DNA from: Maribacter flavus
GTDB lineage: Bacteria; Bacteroidota; Bacteroidia; Flavobacteriales; Flavobacteriaceae
Direction of reading: 5' to 3'
DNA length: 64,000 nt
Assembly (NCBI RefSeq): GCF_008386635.1
Contig: NZ_VUOE01000003.1
Location: 62,001 to 126,000 of the forward strand
Shown: positions 9,384 through 17,834 of the stretch, piece after piece
How the letters are laid out: the number at the start of each line of letters is the position of its first letter
Numbering within the stretch: position 1 is the first letter of the stretch
Position numbers and translations under genes: made by a program
Notes under the pieces: model-generated
The model's input: only the letters and a program-made list of their open reading frames with translations
Told to the model about the DNA's origin: nothing
Databases searched by the model: none

Positions 9384-10049
9384 TTAAAGTATATAGCCTT
9401 TTTCACGGGCAACATCTAACAATTGTTTATCGCTACCATATGGAATGCCGAATACTGTTTTCAATCTTTTTTTCCTCCGTTCTATGGTAGCCATTGATAA
9501 GGGGACCAGCCGAGGTAAATTTTTTGTCAGTTCTCCTTTGGATAGAAAATAAATGATTTGCATATCCAATGAATCAACGAAAAAGTCATCGTAGGAAGTA
9601 CTTTGTTTGGACAAATTCCTTACTGAATCACTATAATATTTGTTACCTTCTAGTACCGTAATAACAGAATCGCTCAAAATTTTAATGGACAAATCAGACT
9701 TTATTAGAAACCCTTCTGGGCTTAAAGATTTTATAATGTTAGTTATCCGCTGTTCATCCCTTAATGAAGTGTGAACTATTATTTTTGTTTCTGGGAATTG
9801 CTTCCTTATAAAAAGACCTAAATCTTCACCTCCAGTAATCTTTGATGTTTTTGAAGAAGGTAATTTTATGTCTAAAAATACCATCTTAAAGAAATTCGAT
9901 TTAGTGTTATTTAATTTATTAATAGCCTCATCACAATTACAAGCACCATCAATATGGAGGGATAGTCCAGAATCTTCCAAGCATGTTTTGTACCCCGTTA
10001 TCGTAATGGGATGATCATCTATTACCAATATTGATGCTTTTGGTGTCAA
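9384..10049 (-). CDS. NarL/LuxR-type response regulator
   Basis: A 221-residue two-domain regulator. The receiver domain (about 1-130) has the acidic pair D11/D12, the phospho-acceptor D60 in FLDIKLP, T94/S95 in IIVHTS and K117 in LIKSD, so it should be phosphorylatable. The C-terminal part (about 160-221) is a LuxR-like helix-turn-helix (PLSMATIERRKKRLKTVFGI...). No sensor kinase lies in the window, so the partner is orphan or host-encoded. It is divergent from the antiterminator gene across a 525-base intergenic region and is the likely local switch for the cargo operon; that link is inferred from position. Confidence 0.85.
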   Translation of the reverse strand: MTPKASILVIDDHPITITGYKTCLEDSGLSLHIDGACNCDEAINKLNNTKSNFFKMVFLDIKLPSSKTSKITGGEDLGLFIRKQFPETKIIVHTSLRDEQRITNIIKSLSPEGFLIKSDLSIKILSDSVITVLEGNKYYSDSVRNLSKQSTSYDDFFVDSLDMQIIYFLSKGELTKNLPRLVPLSMATIERRKKRLKTVFGIPYGSDKQLLDVAREKGYIL

Positions 10050-10574
10050 AATGGTTAAATTAATGTGTTAGATTGGGGGGATACTAATATTCTTAATCAA
10101 CAATAGTTAGACCTATCTTATATATATTAATAAAATCGCCTTGTTACAATCACTAACTAATTCTTATTTAAAACATTAAGATAACTTGTTTAGATATAAA
10201 TAGGTAATAATCTACTTAAATTGAGGGAAAATCCATCAATAGTTTATATTATGTGACGTAATAAAGGGAAACAGAACCATTTTTTATAAGTTCTTTACAG
10301 TTAAGCTCTAACACAATAAATATTGAGGGGAATACCCTCAATAACATTGGAAGATTTTTCTTACTATTGAATAATGCCCCGAATTTAGTTCAGTAAATAT
10401 CTCGATGTAAGTCGAAGTGGCGTAGCCCTATCTATTTATTACACGTCAAACACCGTCTAGATATTTTACCCTATGGATTAAAAGAATTAATTATTTCTTA
10501 TAGTCTATAGTTTACCAAATTCTACAATTAACCTACTAGCAGTGATATCTGTTATATATCTAAATTAAATCGAT
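10050..10574. other. Divergent regulatory region in front of the cargo operon
   Basis: An A+T-rich region of 525 bases between two divergent regulators with no coding character. It holds a perfect 9-bp stem-loop at 10321-10343. It should contain the promoters of both the response regulator and the antiterminator gene. Confidence 0.6.
10321..10343 (+). promoter_or_regulatory. Perfect stem-loop upstream of the antiterminator gene
   Basis: TATTGAGGG (10321-10329) pairs with CCCTCAATA (10335-10343) across GAATA. A T-rich stretch follows at about 10353. It could be a leader hairpin (attenuator or antiterminator recruitment site) in the transcript of the 10,575 gene, or a palindromic operator; the sequence alone cannot tell. 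Confidence 0.5.
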
Positions 10575-11093
10575 ATGAACACTAATCAATCAGGATGGCA
10601 TGTATTGTATGTTAAATCACGATGGGAGAAAAAGGTTTTCGATTCACTTGAAGAAATCTCATTGAAGGCCTTTCTACCTAGGATAAAAGTGATTAACCAA
10701 TGGAAGGATAGGAAAAAAGCGGTCCATAAACCGTTATTTTCTAGTTATGTTTTTGTCTATATCAAATCCTCCCTGGAATTCTACAAAGCTTTGTCAATAG
10801 ATGGAGCATGTGCCTACATTCGTTTTGGAAATGAATATGCAACCGTAAGGGAAAAGGAAATTGAGCATATTCGCCTTTTAATAGGTGATAAGGAAATAAC
10901 CAATATTGAAACGGGGGTAAAAATGCCAAAAATCGGTGATTACAAAAAAATTTTATTCGGACCATTGAAAGGGTTGGAGTGTGAGGTGCTAAAGGCGGAT
11001 AATTACGGTAAAATTTTTGTGCAAATCAACTCGCTAAGACAAAATATCATGGCCACTGTACCCCTCCACCATTTGGAAGAAGTTTTAACATAG
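10575..11093 (+). CDS. UpxY/LoaP-type NusG paralogue (processive antiterminator)
   Basis: A 172-residue protein with a NusG N-terminal domain (HVLYVKSRWEKKVFDSL..., with PLFSSYVFVYI at residues 54-64 as in NusG/RfaH/UpxY) and a C-terminal KOW-like segment (FGPLKGLECEVLKADNYGKIFVQI, about residues 133-156). In Bacteroides, UpxY proteins open long capsule operons and prevent premature termination; the related LoaP does so for polyketide operons in Firmicutes. Here it is the first gene of a collinear block reaching 38,870, so it is probably dedicated to that operon, which here encodes peptide-tailoring enzymes rather than a capsule. That role is inferred from family and position. Confidence 0.85.
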   Translation: MNTNQSGWHVLYVKSRWEKKVFDSLEEISLKAFLPRIKVINQWKDRKKAVHKPLFSSYVFVYIKSSLEFYKALSIDGACAYIRFGNEYATVREKEIEHIRLLIGDKEITNIETGVKMPKIGDYKKILFGPLKGLECEVLKADNYGKIFVQINSLRQNIMATVPLHHLEEVLT

Positions 11094-11373
11094 AAAAGAA
11101 AGGTGGAATGTCCAATGAAGTAACAAAAGTAATTCCAACTGGCATTTACTGAACTGAGGTGACAACCACTTTGGAATTGAAAATCTTAAAAAATCGATTA
11201 TACCAATAGTGGAGCTTCCATTTTTTGAAGTAGTGCCTAGTCACAATAATTTTATGGTCATGAACCAATAATGGATTATCGATGTTAAACCAAGATTCCA
11301 AAAATAAGATACGGAAGAGGAAAACAGATAAAATAGGAAAAAATTGTTTTACGCTAAATAATGTTTTGCACGT

Positions 11374-13470
11374 ATGCCCAAGAAACATAAGTATGTATTA
11401 GGAACCAATTTATCCCACGATGGTTCCTCTTGCCTTATAAAGGACGGAAAAGTCGTTGTCGCCATTGAAAAAGAAAGAATTACAAGAGTGAAACATGACG
11501 GGGGAAATGATAAGTTAACAATGAAATATTGCTTGGATGCGGAGGGTATAAGCTTAAAGGATGTTGATGTCATTGTCCAGAATGCCAATTTTGGCATGTT
11601 TGAGTACGGTAATTCTTATTATAAAGGAGATAGACTAGTCACGGATGATATGAATGATAAAGTATTTACAATATCTCATCATCTAGCACATTGTTATAGT
11701 GTAATAGGTACCTGCCCCTTTGACAATTTTAATATTTTGGTTAGTGATGGTTGTGGTTCTCAATTTGATGACTGTTTGGATTTAAATCCGTATGGGTCTC
11801 CAACGAATTTTATAACATGTGGATTGGATCATTTATTTGCGGAGAAGGATAGCTATTATAGTTATGAAAATGGATCCTTGACAACACTATTCAAAGATTT
11901 TTCCGAATTCGGATACGAGGAAAAGTTATATCCCATGCATCCTAACTCGACAAAACATTCAATAGGTGGGATTTATTCAGCTGTAAGTAGATATTGCTTC
12001 GGCAGTACTAGTGATACCGGAAAGCTAATGGGACTAAGTCCATATGGAAAAGAGGGAGTCTTCACAGATCAAATTTTTAGACTCGAAGACAACCGAGTAT
12101 TCGTAGAATATGATTGGATGCATCAATTCTTAAATCCTGTTCGGTCCTTTAAACAGTTTAAGGAGAATTTTCAATATTACGCAGATATTGCTTATTGGAC
12201 ACAAAAGGAGCTGGAACGAGCAATTTTGTATTTATTTGAAAGTAGGCTATCTATGGGATTCAAAAGCAATATAGGTTATGCCGGTGGAGTTGCTTTAAAC
12301 GCAGTGGCCAATGCTCAAATACTTAATAAAACTGAAGTTAAGAACTTATTCATGCAACCTGCTGCTGGTGACAATGGAATTGCTCTTGGTTGTGCTTACT
12401 ACGGATGGTTAAGTGTATTGGACAACAAAAGAGAATTACATGATCAATCTACTTGCTTTGGGAAAGTGTATTCCAATAAAGAGATTTCAGAGTCAATTGC
12501 TTTGTTTGAAAAAAAGAAAAGTGACTCAACTAAACTCATCGAAGGTTTTTTGTATTTATTGCCGTTATATTTCAAAAAAACCTTGCAGATACGCGCACCC
12601 TATTGGATTAAACTCAATTTTGATGACATAAAAAATTATTACATTTTTGTCCAATCTAGTGGGATTTCAATCCATTCTACATTCGTTCAAAACCCATCAG
12701 CCACACTTAGTTGCAAAATCAAGGATTTCTTTGATTTTTTATACTCTCCAGGGTTATTCAGCTCAGGAATAATATTCTGCAAAAAATTACTTGATACGCC
12801 GGAGATATCGATAGATAATCATTTCATGTTACAAACATTATTTAGTAATGTTGATATTTTTGGACTAATTAAGGCGTTTAAACTAATATCCGACCAGCAC
12901 AGTACAGCTCAAAACCCTCCTATTTTTTGCAATGATGCGGATTTGATAAAGCAGACGGCAAAATTATTGAGTCAAGGCAAGATCATCGGTTGGTTTCAAG
13001 ATGAGTCCGAATTTGGTCCAAGAGCATTGGGTAGGAGAAGTATTTTAGCCGATCCAAGGACACCAAACGTGGATAATTACATTAATTCAAAGATTAAATT
13101 TAGGGAGGACTTCAGACCTTTTGCTCCCTCGATAATCGAAGAAGAGGTAAATACCTATTTTGAGAATGGGTTTCAAAGTCCCTACATGATTTTGATTGAT
13201 AAAATTAAAGATGAGTGGATACCCCAACTTAAATCTGTAATACATATCGATCTATCAAGTAGAGTACAGACGGTAAGAAAGTCCCAACACCATAAATTCT
13301 ATAATTTACTTAAAGAGTTTGAAAAAGTTACTGGACTCCCTTTACTACTTAATACTTCTTTTAATTGCAAAGGTATGCCCATAGTAGAAACCCCTTTGGA
13401 TGCTATAGAGTTTTTTTTCAATTGTGAGTTGGATTGCCTCGTATTAGGGAACTACCTTATTCAAAAGTAG
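11374..13470 (+). CDS. NodU/CmcH-family O-carbamoyltransferase
   Basis: A 698-residue protein. The N-terminal ASKHA-like domain shows GTNLSHDGSSCLI and the metal/ATP-binding ISHHLAHCYS near residue 110, then YAGGVALNAVANAQIL and AAGDNGIALGCAYYG near residues 310-350. The C-terminal YrdC-like carbamoyltransferase part keeps ESEFGPRALGRRSILADPR (about 542-560), FREDFRPFAPS and LLLNTSFNCKG. The family moves a carbamoyl group from carbamoyl phosphate to a hydroxyl via carbamoyl adenylate. About 195 residues separate the two halves, more than I expect, so there is an extra segment (about 375-500). In this cluster the acceptor could be a hydroxyl placed by one of the oxygenases or a sugar. Confidence 0.85.
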   Translation: MPKKHKYVLGTNLSHDGSSCLIKDGKVVVAIEKERITRVKHDGGNDKLTMKYCLDAEGISLKDVDVIVQNANFGMFEYGNSYYKGDRLVTDDMNDKVFTISHHLAHCYSVIGTCPFDNFNILVSDGCGSQFDDCLDLNPYGSPTNFITCGLDHLFAEKDSYYSYENGSLTTLFKDFSEFGYEEKLYPMHPNSTKHSIGGIYSAVSRYCFGSTSDTGKLMGLSPYGKEGVFTDQIFRLEDNRVFVEYDWMHQFLNPVRSFKQFKENFQYYADIAYWTQKELERAILYLFESRLSMGFKSNIGYAGGVALNAVANAQILNKTEVKNLFMQPAAGDNGIALGCAYYGWLSVLDNKRELHDQSTCFGKVYSNKEISESIALFEKKKSDSTKLIEGFLYLLPLYFKKTLQIRAPYWIKLNFDDIKNYYIFVQSSGISIHSTFVQNPSATLSCKIKDFFDFLYSPGLFSSGIIFCKKLLDTPEISIDNHFMLQTLFSNVDIFGLIKAFKLISDQHSTAQNPPIFCNDADLIKQTAKLLSQGKIIGWFQDESEFGPRALGRRSILADPRTPNVDNYINSKIKFREDFRPFAPSIIEEEVNTYFENGFQSPYMILIDKIKDEWIPQLKSVIHIDLSSRVQTVRKSQHHKFYNLLKEFEKVTGLPLLLNTSFNCKGMPIVETPLDAIEFFFNCELDCLVLGNYLIQK

Positions 13471-14258
13471 AAAGAGAAACCCCAAAGCCTTCATTATTTA
13501 AGAGAAATATTTTGATACCAAAAAAAATATTCATCTGTGGAAATAGTCTTTTAAGCAAGATTGTCCAAGAATATATTCCTGTTGAAACAAGGATTGAGGA
13601 CTTATCTCTTATTAAAGGAAAAATTGGCCAAGGGCAGTACAATTCATCTATGGTCTTAATCGCTGCTTTGGCCGATAAGAGCGATTTGGCAAATGAAATT
13701 TTTGAACTAAAATCAACTTTTAAAAATCTATTTGTTCTAATCGTTCTTAAGGAGAAATTTTTTGATTTCGCAAGATTGTGTGGCAAAAAGGGTATAGATA
13801 AAGTATTGCATGTAAGTGAACTTGGAGGAATTGTAAATGTCTTAGATCAAATTAATTTTCAAAGGACACGCATCACTTTAAAAGATTTCGGAATAAAAAA
13901 AAGTGGTCTTTCACAAATGGCAGTTGAGGGATTGAAAATTATTGAAAAGGATTATATACAAATAAAAAGTACACAGGAAATTGCAAATAGGATGCGTATT
14001 CATGAAAGTACTTTAATAAGGGAGTTCAAAAAATATGACCTGTACAGCCCTAAAAAGTTGTTGATGTACTTTAAGGTATTCCATTCCCTTAAACTAATTG
14101 AGTTAGAAACATTTTCTATAAAGGAAATCGCTTATTCATCTGGTTTCACCAATGAAAAACGATTCATTGAATGTTTCGATAGAATCATTAATATGACACC
14201 TGGGCTATTCCAGGCTCAGAAAAACTTTATGTTCAAAAAAAGTAGTTTAAGTCAATAA
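13434..14258 (+). CDS. AraC-type helix-turn-helix regulator with degenerate receiver-like N-terminus
   Basis: Up to 274 residues. The C-terminal AraC domain is clear: STQEIANRMRIHESTLIREFKKY and SIKEIAYSSGFTNEKRFIECFDRIINMTPGLFQ. The N-terminal half (KIFICGNSLLSK ... MVLIAALADKS ... LFVLIVLKE) has alternating strands and helices like a receiver domain but no phospho-acceptor Asp is evident. The start is uncertain: there is no ATG before the conserved part, only TTG at 13434 (overlapping the carbamoyltransferase end by 37 bases) and TTG at 13512. It probably regulates the cluster in which it sits. Confidence 0.72.
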   Translation: MPRIRELPYSKVERETPKPSLFKRNILIPKKIFICGNSLLSKIVQEYIPVETRIEDLSLIKGKIGQGQYNSSMVLIAALADKSDLANEIFELKSTFKNLFVLIVLKEKFFDFARLCGKKGIDKVLHVSELGGIVNVLDQINFQRTRITLKDFGIKKSGLSQMAVEGLKIIEKDYIQIKSTQEIANRMRIHESTLIREFKKYDLYSPKKLLMYFKVFHSLKLIELETFSIKEIAYSSGFTNEKRFIECFDRIINMTPGLFQAQKNFMFKKSSLSQ

Positions 14259-14320
14259 AACGGAACGCATGACAATAAACAGGTATTGTCTCATATACAA
14301 CTAGTTAGGACATTTACGCT

Positions 14321-15217
14321 ATGGATAATGCAATCAAGACGATTATAGTAGAAGAACACAACGAAGCTTTTTTCGTGTGGCATTATGCAATTAAGGAGGG
14401 ATATATAAAAAAAGAGGGCAATTGTCTTTTTCACATCGATGAGCATTCTGACATGAATGTTCCTTTTTTTAATACATCCATAAACGACTTAAATGGTGAC
14501 TTACAAAAAGTTGATGATTTTACCGACGAAGAAGTTGCCATTGCTGGTTTTATCACCCCGGCTGTTTATATGGGCATATTTGATAACGTCTATTGGATTA
14601 AAAGAAAGCACCGCAAAAGATCAGCAAAAAATTTTGATTTATTCATTGGATCTCATAACGACGAAGGTAGAAAATTGATGTTAGGTGAGATTCAGGACAA
14701 TGGAAAATTGGATATGACATCCAAAAGATTTAATTACTTAAAGCTGGAGCCTCACGAAATTCAAGGAGATTGTCAGAATGTTATCCTAGATATAGATTTG
14801 GATTTCTTTTCATGCAGTGGTAATCCAAATTTTAATGAAAAATTATTCGTTGAGATTTCAAAATCTGAATACGATAACTTCAATAGTGACCGCTATCATA
14901 GATTGAGATATGTAAATATTGGTAAAATTGGAACATTAAAAAGGGAGGGCAAATATTACTATGTATTCAACGATTATGAGGGTGTGCAAACTGAAAACCA
15001 AAGACTTACCGAAAGTGAGATAAAAGAAGAAATAGAAAGGTTTGTGGGTTATTTGGATATAAATAATATAAGGCCCAGTCTAATAGATATCTGCCGTTCC
15101 AGGTTTAGCGGTTATACCCCAAAGGATCAATGGGAGTTCATAGAGAAGCATTTAATAGATGCCCTGAGCAAAATTTACCCATTGGAAATTGAAATGAAAG
15201 GAAGCTTAGTTTACTAG
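14321..15217 (+). CDS. UPF0489-family protein, probable peptide arginase
   Basis: A 298-residue protein with the arginase/deacetylase-like metal motifs of UPF0489: H38-x-D40-x-H42-x-D44 (HIDEHSD) and D157-x-D159-x-D161 (DIDLDFF), which would bind two metal ions. Known peptide arginases from this family (the OspR type of landornamide biosynthesis) hydrolyse Arg side chains inside a ribosomal precursor to ornithine. Here the three precursor peptides 2-3 kb downstream all carry an invariant CRRN, giving a ready substrate. The stop lies 2 bases before the next start (15220), so it is translationally close to the S41 gene. Function as a peptide arginase is inferred from family plus the precursors. 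Confidence 0.75.
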   Translation: MDNAIKTIIVEEHNEAFFVWHYAIKEGYIKKEGNCLFHIDEHSDMNVPFFNTSINDLNGDLQKVDDFTDEEVAIAGFITPAVYMGIFDNVYWIKRKHRKRSAKNFDLFIGSHNDEGRKLMLGEIQDNGKLDMTSKRFNYLKLEPHEIQGDCQNVILDIDLDFFSCSGNPNFNEKLFVEISKSEYDNFNSDRYHRLRYVNIGKIGTLKREGKYYYVFNDYEGVQTENQRLTESEIKEEIERFVGYLDINNIRPSLIDICRSRFSGYTPKDQWEFIEKHLIDALSKIYPLEIEMKGSLVY

Positions 15218-15219
15218 AG

Positions 15220-17169
15220 ATGAAGAATATCATAAAGTATTTACTGGTTTATATCGTACTTAATCTGAGTAATGGATTTGCCATATTTGGCCAAAATGCC
15301 GATTGGAGTGCCTATTATTTTGAAGAAACATTAGTGGATACATTATACTCCATTAGAGGGGATGACCAAGTAATCTTTGATGAACAAATTTCTTTCCCGG
15401 CCTTTGGATATTATGATAGGACTTTTCAAAATGGATTTAGATTACCAAAAGTATATAATGATACCGAAAAAAATAATAGTACATGGCGTAAAAAATTGAA
15501 TCAGTCCATAAAGACAGAGTCTGATATCACCCAAGTTTACTATAAGGTATCTGTACAAGATGTAAATTCTATGGTAATTTCTCTTCATGATAGTTTAACA
15601 GATAATTGGTTGGTTTATAAAACAAATTTCGATTATAGCGGATTTCAATTTCCGGGAACTATATCATTGAGTGAATTCAATCTCTTTTCTGAAAATCAAC
15701 CTATTAAAGATGGTTTGACTAAAACTATATTGGCAATAGATGAAATAAATATAGAATCAGTAGGCTCAAAAGAAGGAAAATTAATTGTGGATTATTTCTT
15801 AATTGGTAATGAAAAAAGCATTCGTAAAGAAGTTATCCACCCATTTTTCGATGACCTTTTAGGTTTCAATCATACACTTGAAGAGATGAAGGTGGATTAT
15901 GTGAATCCCGTTATCCATACACCATCGTCAGATCATATCTATGGCAAGATTGATGGCAGAGTGTATTTGGAAACCCTAGATTGGAATCTAGAAAAGGAAA
16001 AAGGACAAATTGTGGGTTTACTTTCTAAATGTATCGAAGAATACCCCTTTTATATAGAGAGAAACATAAAAAAATCAGAAACTAAGTTGTCGTTTGACAT
16101 CCTAATCAATGAAATAAAGAATGATGAATACTGCTTATTTATTAATAAGTTATCTGATTTTATCAAGGTAAGATTTAATGACCCACATTTTAAGATATCG
16201 GTTTCCAAAGACTGCAGGAAAGATAATACCGTTTTTAAATCCGGTCCTATAAGATTTGTCGAAATTAATAATGACTTTAAAATTGCTGCAATTTTAGATA
16301 CCATTTATGCAAATTCTTCATTGGGGGATAATTTGATAATGATTGATGAATTTCAGGTTGAGAAAATAAAAGATTCAAAAGACATTCAATCATTACTTAA
16401 AAAGACCAGCAATGATTCGACCCTACTACTTTTAGAAAATTCAGATAACGAGTTATATAACTTGGTTATGTACTACGATAGACCCCCAACAATACCAAGG
16501 GACTTTAAGATTCCAAAGCATGGCGATTTTAAGCTTTTCGACAACAATTCAATTTCATATCTAAAACTTAATTCATGGGGCTTGGATGTTCACACTCGAA
16601 TGGTCAATGTTTGGGATAAAATAGTTGATTCGGACACCTTTGTCTTAGATTTAAGAGGCAATGGCGGAGGAGAACAGATTGCTACACTGAGGATGCATTC
16701 ATTATTTATTAATTCGCCCCAAAGGTTTACTTCATTCGAAGATGGTAGTACCCTTATTACGGAACCAAATTCAAAACTTTTTTTTCCGGATAAGCAATTG
16801 CTGATTTTATTGATAGATGCCAGGACCGCTTGTGGATCTGAATCATTTATTTCAGCTATCAATGACCGTCCGAATACGATAATAGTGGGAGACGAAAAAA
16901 CCTACGGCGCTCTTTCCAGTAGATATGACATTAATTTCCCATCAAATACAACAATTGCTGTAAACTGCATTAATCCAAAGGATAAATTGAGTGAAAAAAT
17001 TGAAAATCTAGGTATAGCACCAGACGTAAAGGTCCAACTTAAGAATGTATCGGATTTAGTCCCATATAATGACAAGGTATTATTGCAAGCATTAAAAATT
17101 TCACGGCAAACTCATGCTAATGCAAATTATAAGAATGTTGGCGAATTAAGAAGTCAAGAGTACGAATAA
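15220..17169 (+). CDS. Exported S41-type peptidase
   Basis: A 649-residue protein with an N-terminal signal peptide (KYLLVYIVLNLSNGFAIFG), so it acts in the periplasm or outside. The S41 fold is in the last third: FVLDLRGNGGGEQIA (about 474-488) and IDARTACGSESFISAI with the candidate nucleophile S540. The region around 555-565 (VGDEKTYGALSS) has Ala where CtpA-type enzymes have the catalytic Lys after Gly, so if active it would use a different (tricorn- or RBP-like) arrangement. The first 450 residues are beta-rich and unassigned. A role in removing the leader after export is possible but unproven. Confidence 0.72.
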   Translation: MKNIIKYLLVYIVLNLSNGFAIFGQNADWSAYYFEETLVDTLYSIRGDDQVIFDEQISFPAFGYYDRTFQNGFRLPKVYNDTEKNNSTWRKKLNQSIKTESDITQVYYKVSVQDVNSMVISLHDSLTDNWLVYKTNFDYSGFQFPGTISLSEFNLFSENQPIKDGLTKTILAIDEINIESVGSKEGKLIVDYFLIGNEKSIRKEVIHPFFDDLLGFNHTLEEMKVDYVNPVIHTPSSDHIYGKIDGRVYLETLDWNLEKEKGQIVGLLSKCIEEYPFYIERNIKKSETKLSFDILINEIKNDEYCLFINKLSDFIKVRFNDPHFKISVSKDCRKDNTVFKSGPIRFVEINNDFKIAAILDTIYANSSLGDNLIMIDEFQVEKIKDSKDIQSLLKKTSNDSTLLLLENSDNELYNLVMYYDRPPTIPRDFKIPKHGDFKLFDNNSISYLKLNSWGLDVHTRMVNVWDKIVDSDTFVLDLRGNGGGEQIATLRMHSLFINSPQRFTSFEDGSTLITEPNSKLFFPDKQLLILLIDARTACGSESFISAINDRPNTIIVGDEKTYGALSSRYDINFPSNTTIAVNCINPKDKLSEKIENLGIAPDVKVQLKNVSDLVPYNDKVLLQALKISRQTHANANYKNVGELRSQEYE

Positions 17170-17234
17170 GCATTTGGAATTTAAATAATTGTTTTTAGAG
17201 TAAACAGTTAATAATAAAAATAAAATCTCTTAAA

Positions 17235-17408
17235 ATGAAAAAAGTAAAAAAGAATTTAGAAAATCAAAGTAATCGTTTAAAAGAATTAATCAAGCCCGAT
17301 AATACTAGTCAAAGTCTTATTGCGGAGGCAGAGTTTTTATGTGGGGAACATAATGTTGCCTGTCGTAGGAATAACAGTATTATCGATGAAGATGATATTT
17401 TATTTTAA
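17235..17408 (+). CDS. Putative RiPP precursor peptide 1
   Basis: A 57-residue peptide, Lys-rich at the N-terminus, with a leader-like SNRLKELIKP (residues 12-21) and a C-terminal block EAEFLCGEHNVACRRNNSII (31-50) continuing to IIDEDDILF at the end. Two Cys (C36, C43) are six residues apart and two Arg (R44, R45) follow at once. It is the first of three tandem homologues placed between the arginase/S41 pair and the radical SAM maturase, the usual place for RiPP precursors. The near-identity of all three C-termini against drifting middles is the main evidence that this is a real gene. The leader/core boundary is not obvious. Confidence 0.8.
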   Translation: MKKVKKNLENQSNRLKELIKPDNTSQSLIAEAEFLCGEHNVACRRNNSIIDEDDILF

Positions 17409-17438
17409 ATAGTTTGTTTAACCTTAAATTAATAAGTC

Positions 17439-17621
17439 ATGAAAAAAACATCAAAACCTATGGGTCAAATTATTGACCAGAGCAATCGACTAAAAGAGTT
17501 GGTAAAGCCAAATCGTGAAGATTTAGGCTTACTTCAAGAAGCAGAGTTTTTGTGTACAGAACATAATGCTGGCTGTCGAAGAAATGGTAGTATCATTGAT
17601 GAAGATGATATTTTATTTTGA
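17439..17621 (+). CDS. Putative RiPP precursor peptide 2
   Basis: A 60-residue homologue of precursors 1 and 3: SNRLKELVKP at residues 15-24, then the C-terminal block with C39, C46, R47 and R48 and the same last nine residues, IIDEDDILF. It is the most divergent copy in the core region (T40, G45 and G50 instead of G/A/N), so it may yield a distinct product. Preceded by the 25-base repeat unit that also precedes precursor 3. No export signal, so the peptide is made in the cytoplasm and must be modified there before transport. Confidence 0.82.
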   Translation: MKKTSKPMGQIIDQSNRLKELVKPNREDLGLLQEAEFLCTEHNAGCRRNGSIIDEDDILF

Positions 17622-17651
17622 ATTTATTGTTTAACCTTAATTTAATAAGTC

Positions 17652-17834
17652 ATGAAAAAAGAAGTATCGAAAAAAGCAGGTCAAGTTGTTGACAACAGTA
17701 ACCGATTGAAAGAATTGGTAAAGCCGACAGCAAGTGAAAGCTTGCTACAGGAGGCAGAGTTTTTATGTGGTGAGCACAATGCTGCATGTCGCAGAAACAA
17801 TAGCATTATTGATGAAGATGATATCTTATTCTAA
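17652..17834 (+). CDS. Putative RiPP precursor peptide 3
   Basis: A 60-residue homologue with SNRLKELVKP at residues 16-25 and the block EAEFLCGEHNAACRRNNSII (34-53), Cys at 39 and 46 and Arg at 47 and 48. Its last 27 residues differ from precursor 1 only by Ala for Val at one place. It is the last of the three copies; a stem-loop follows 30 bases after the stop, then a 470-base untranslated stretch before the maturase gene. Confidence 0.82.
   Translation: MKKEVSKKAGQVVDNSNRLKELVKPTASESLLQEAEFLCGEHNAACRRNNSIIDEDDILF

Larger units (their letters stand above)
17414..17834 (+). repeat. Tandem duplication carrying precursors 2 and 3
   Basis: Two units of 208 bases (17414-17621 and 17627-17834) have a 213-base period. 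Each starts with a 25-base untranslated segment (TTGTTTAACCTTAA, then WTTAATAAGTC, immediately before ATG) that differs at one position. This shows that the peptide gene was duplicated with its leader. Confidence 0.8.

Noticed and set aside
17235..17834. Toxin-antitoxin or phage-type small proteins
   Set aside because: Three copies with a shared C-terminal block, beside an rSAM/SPASM gene, fit RiPP precursors far better.
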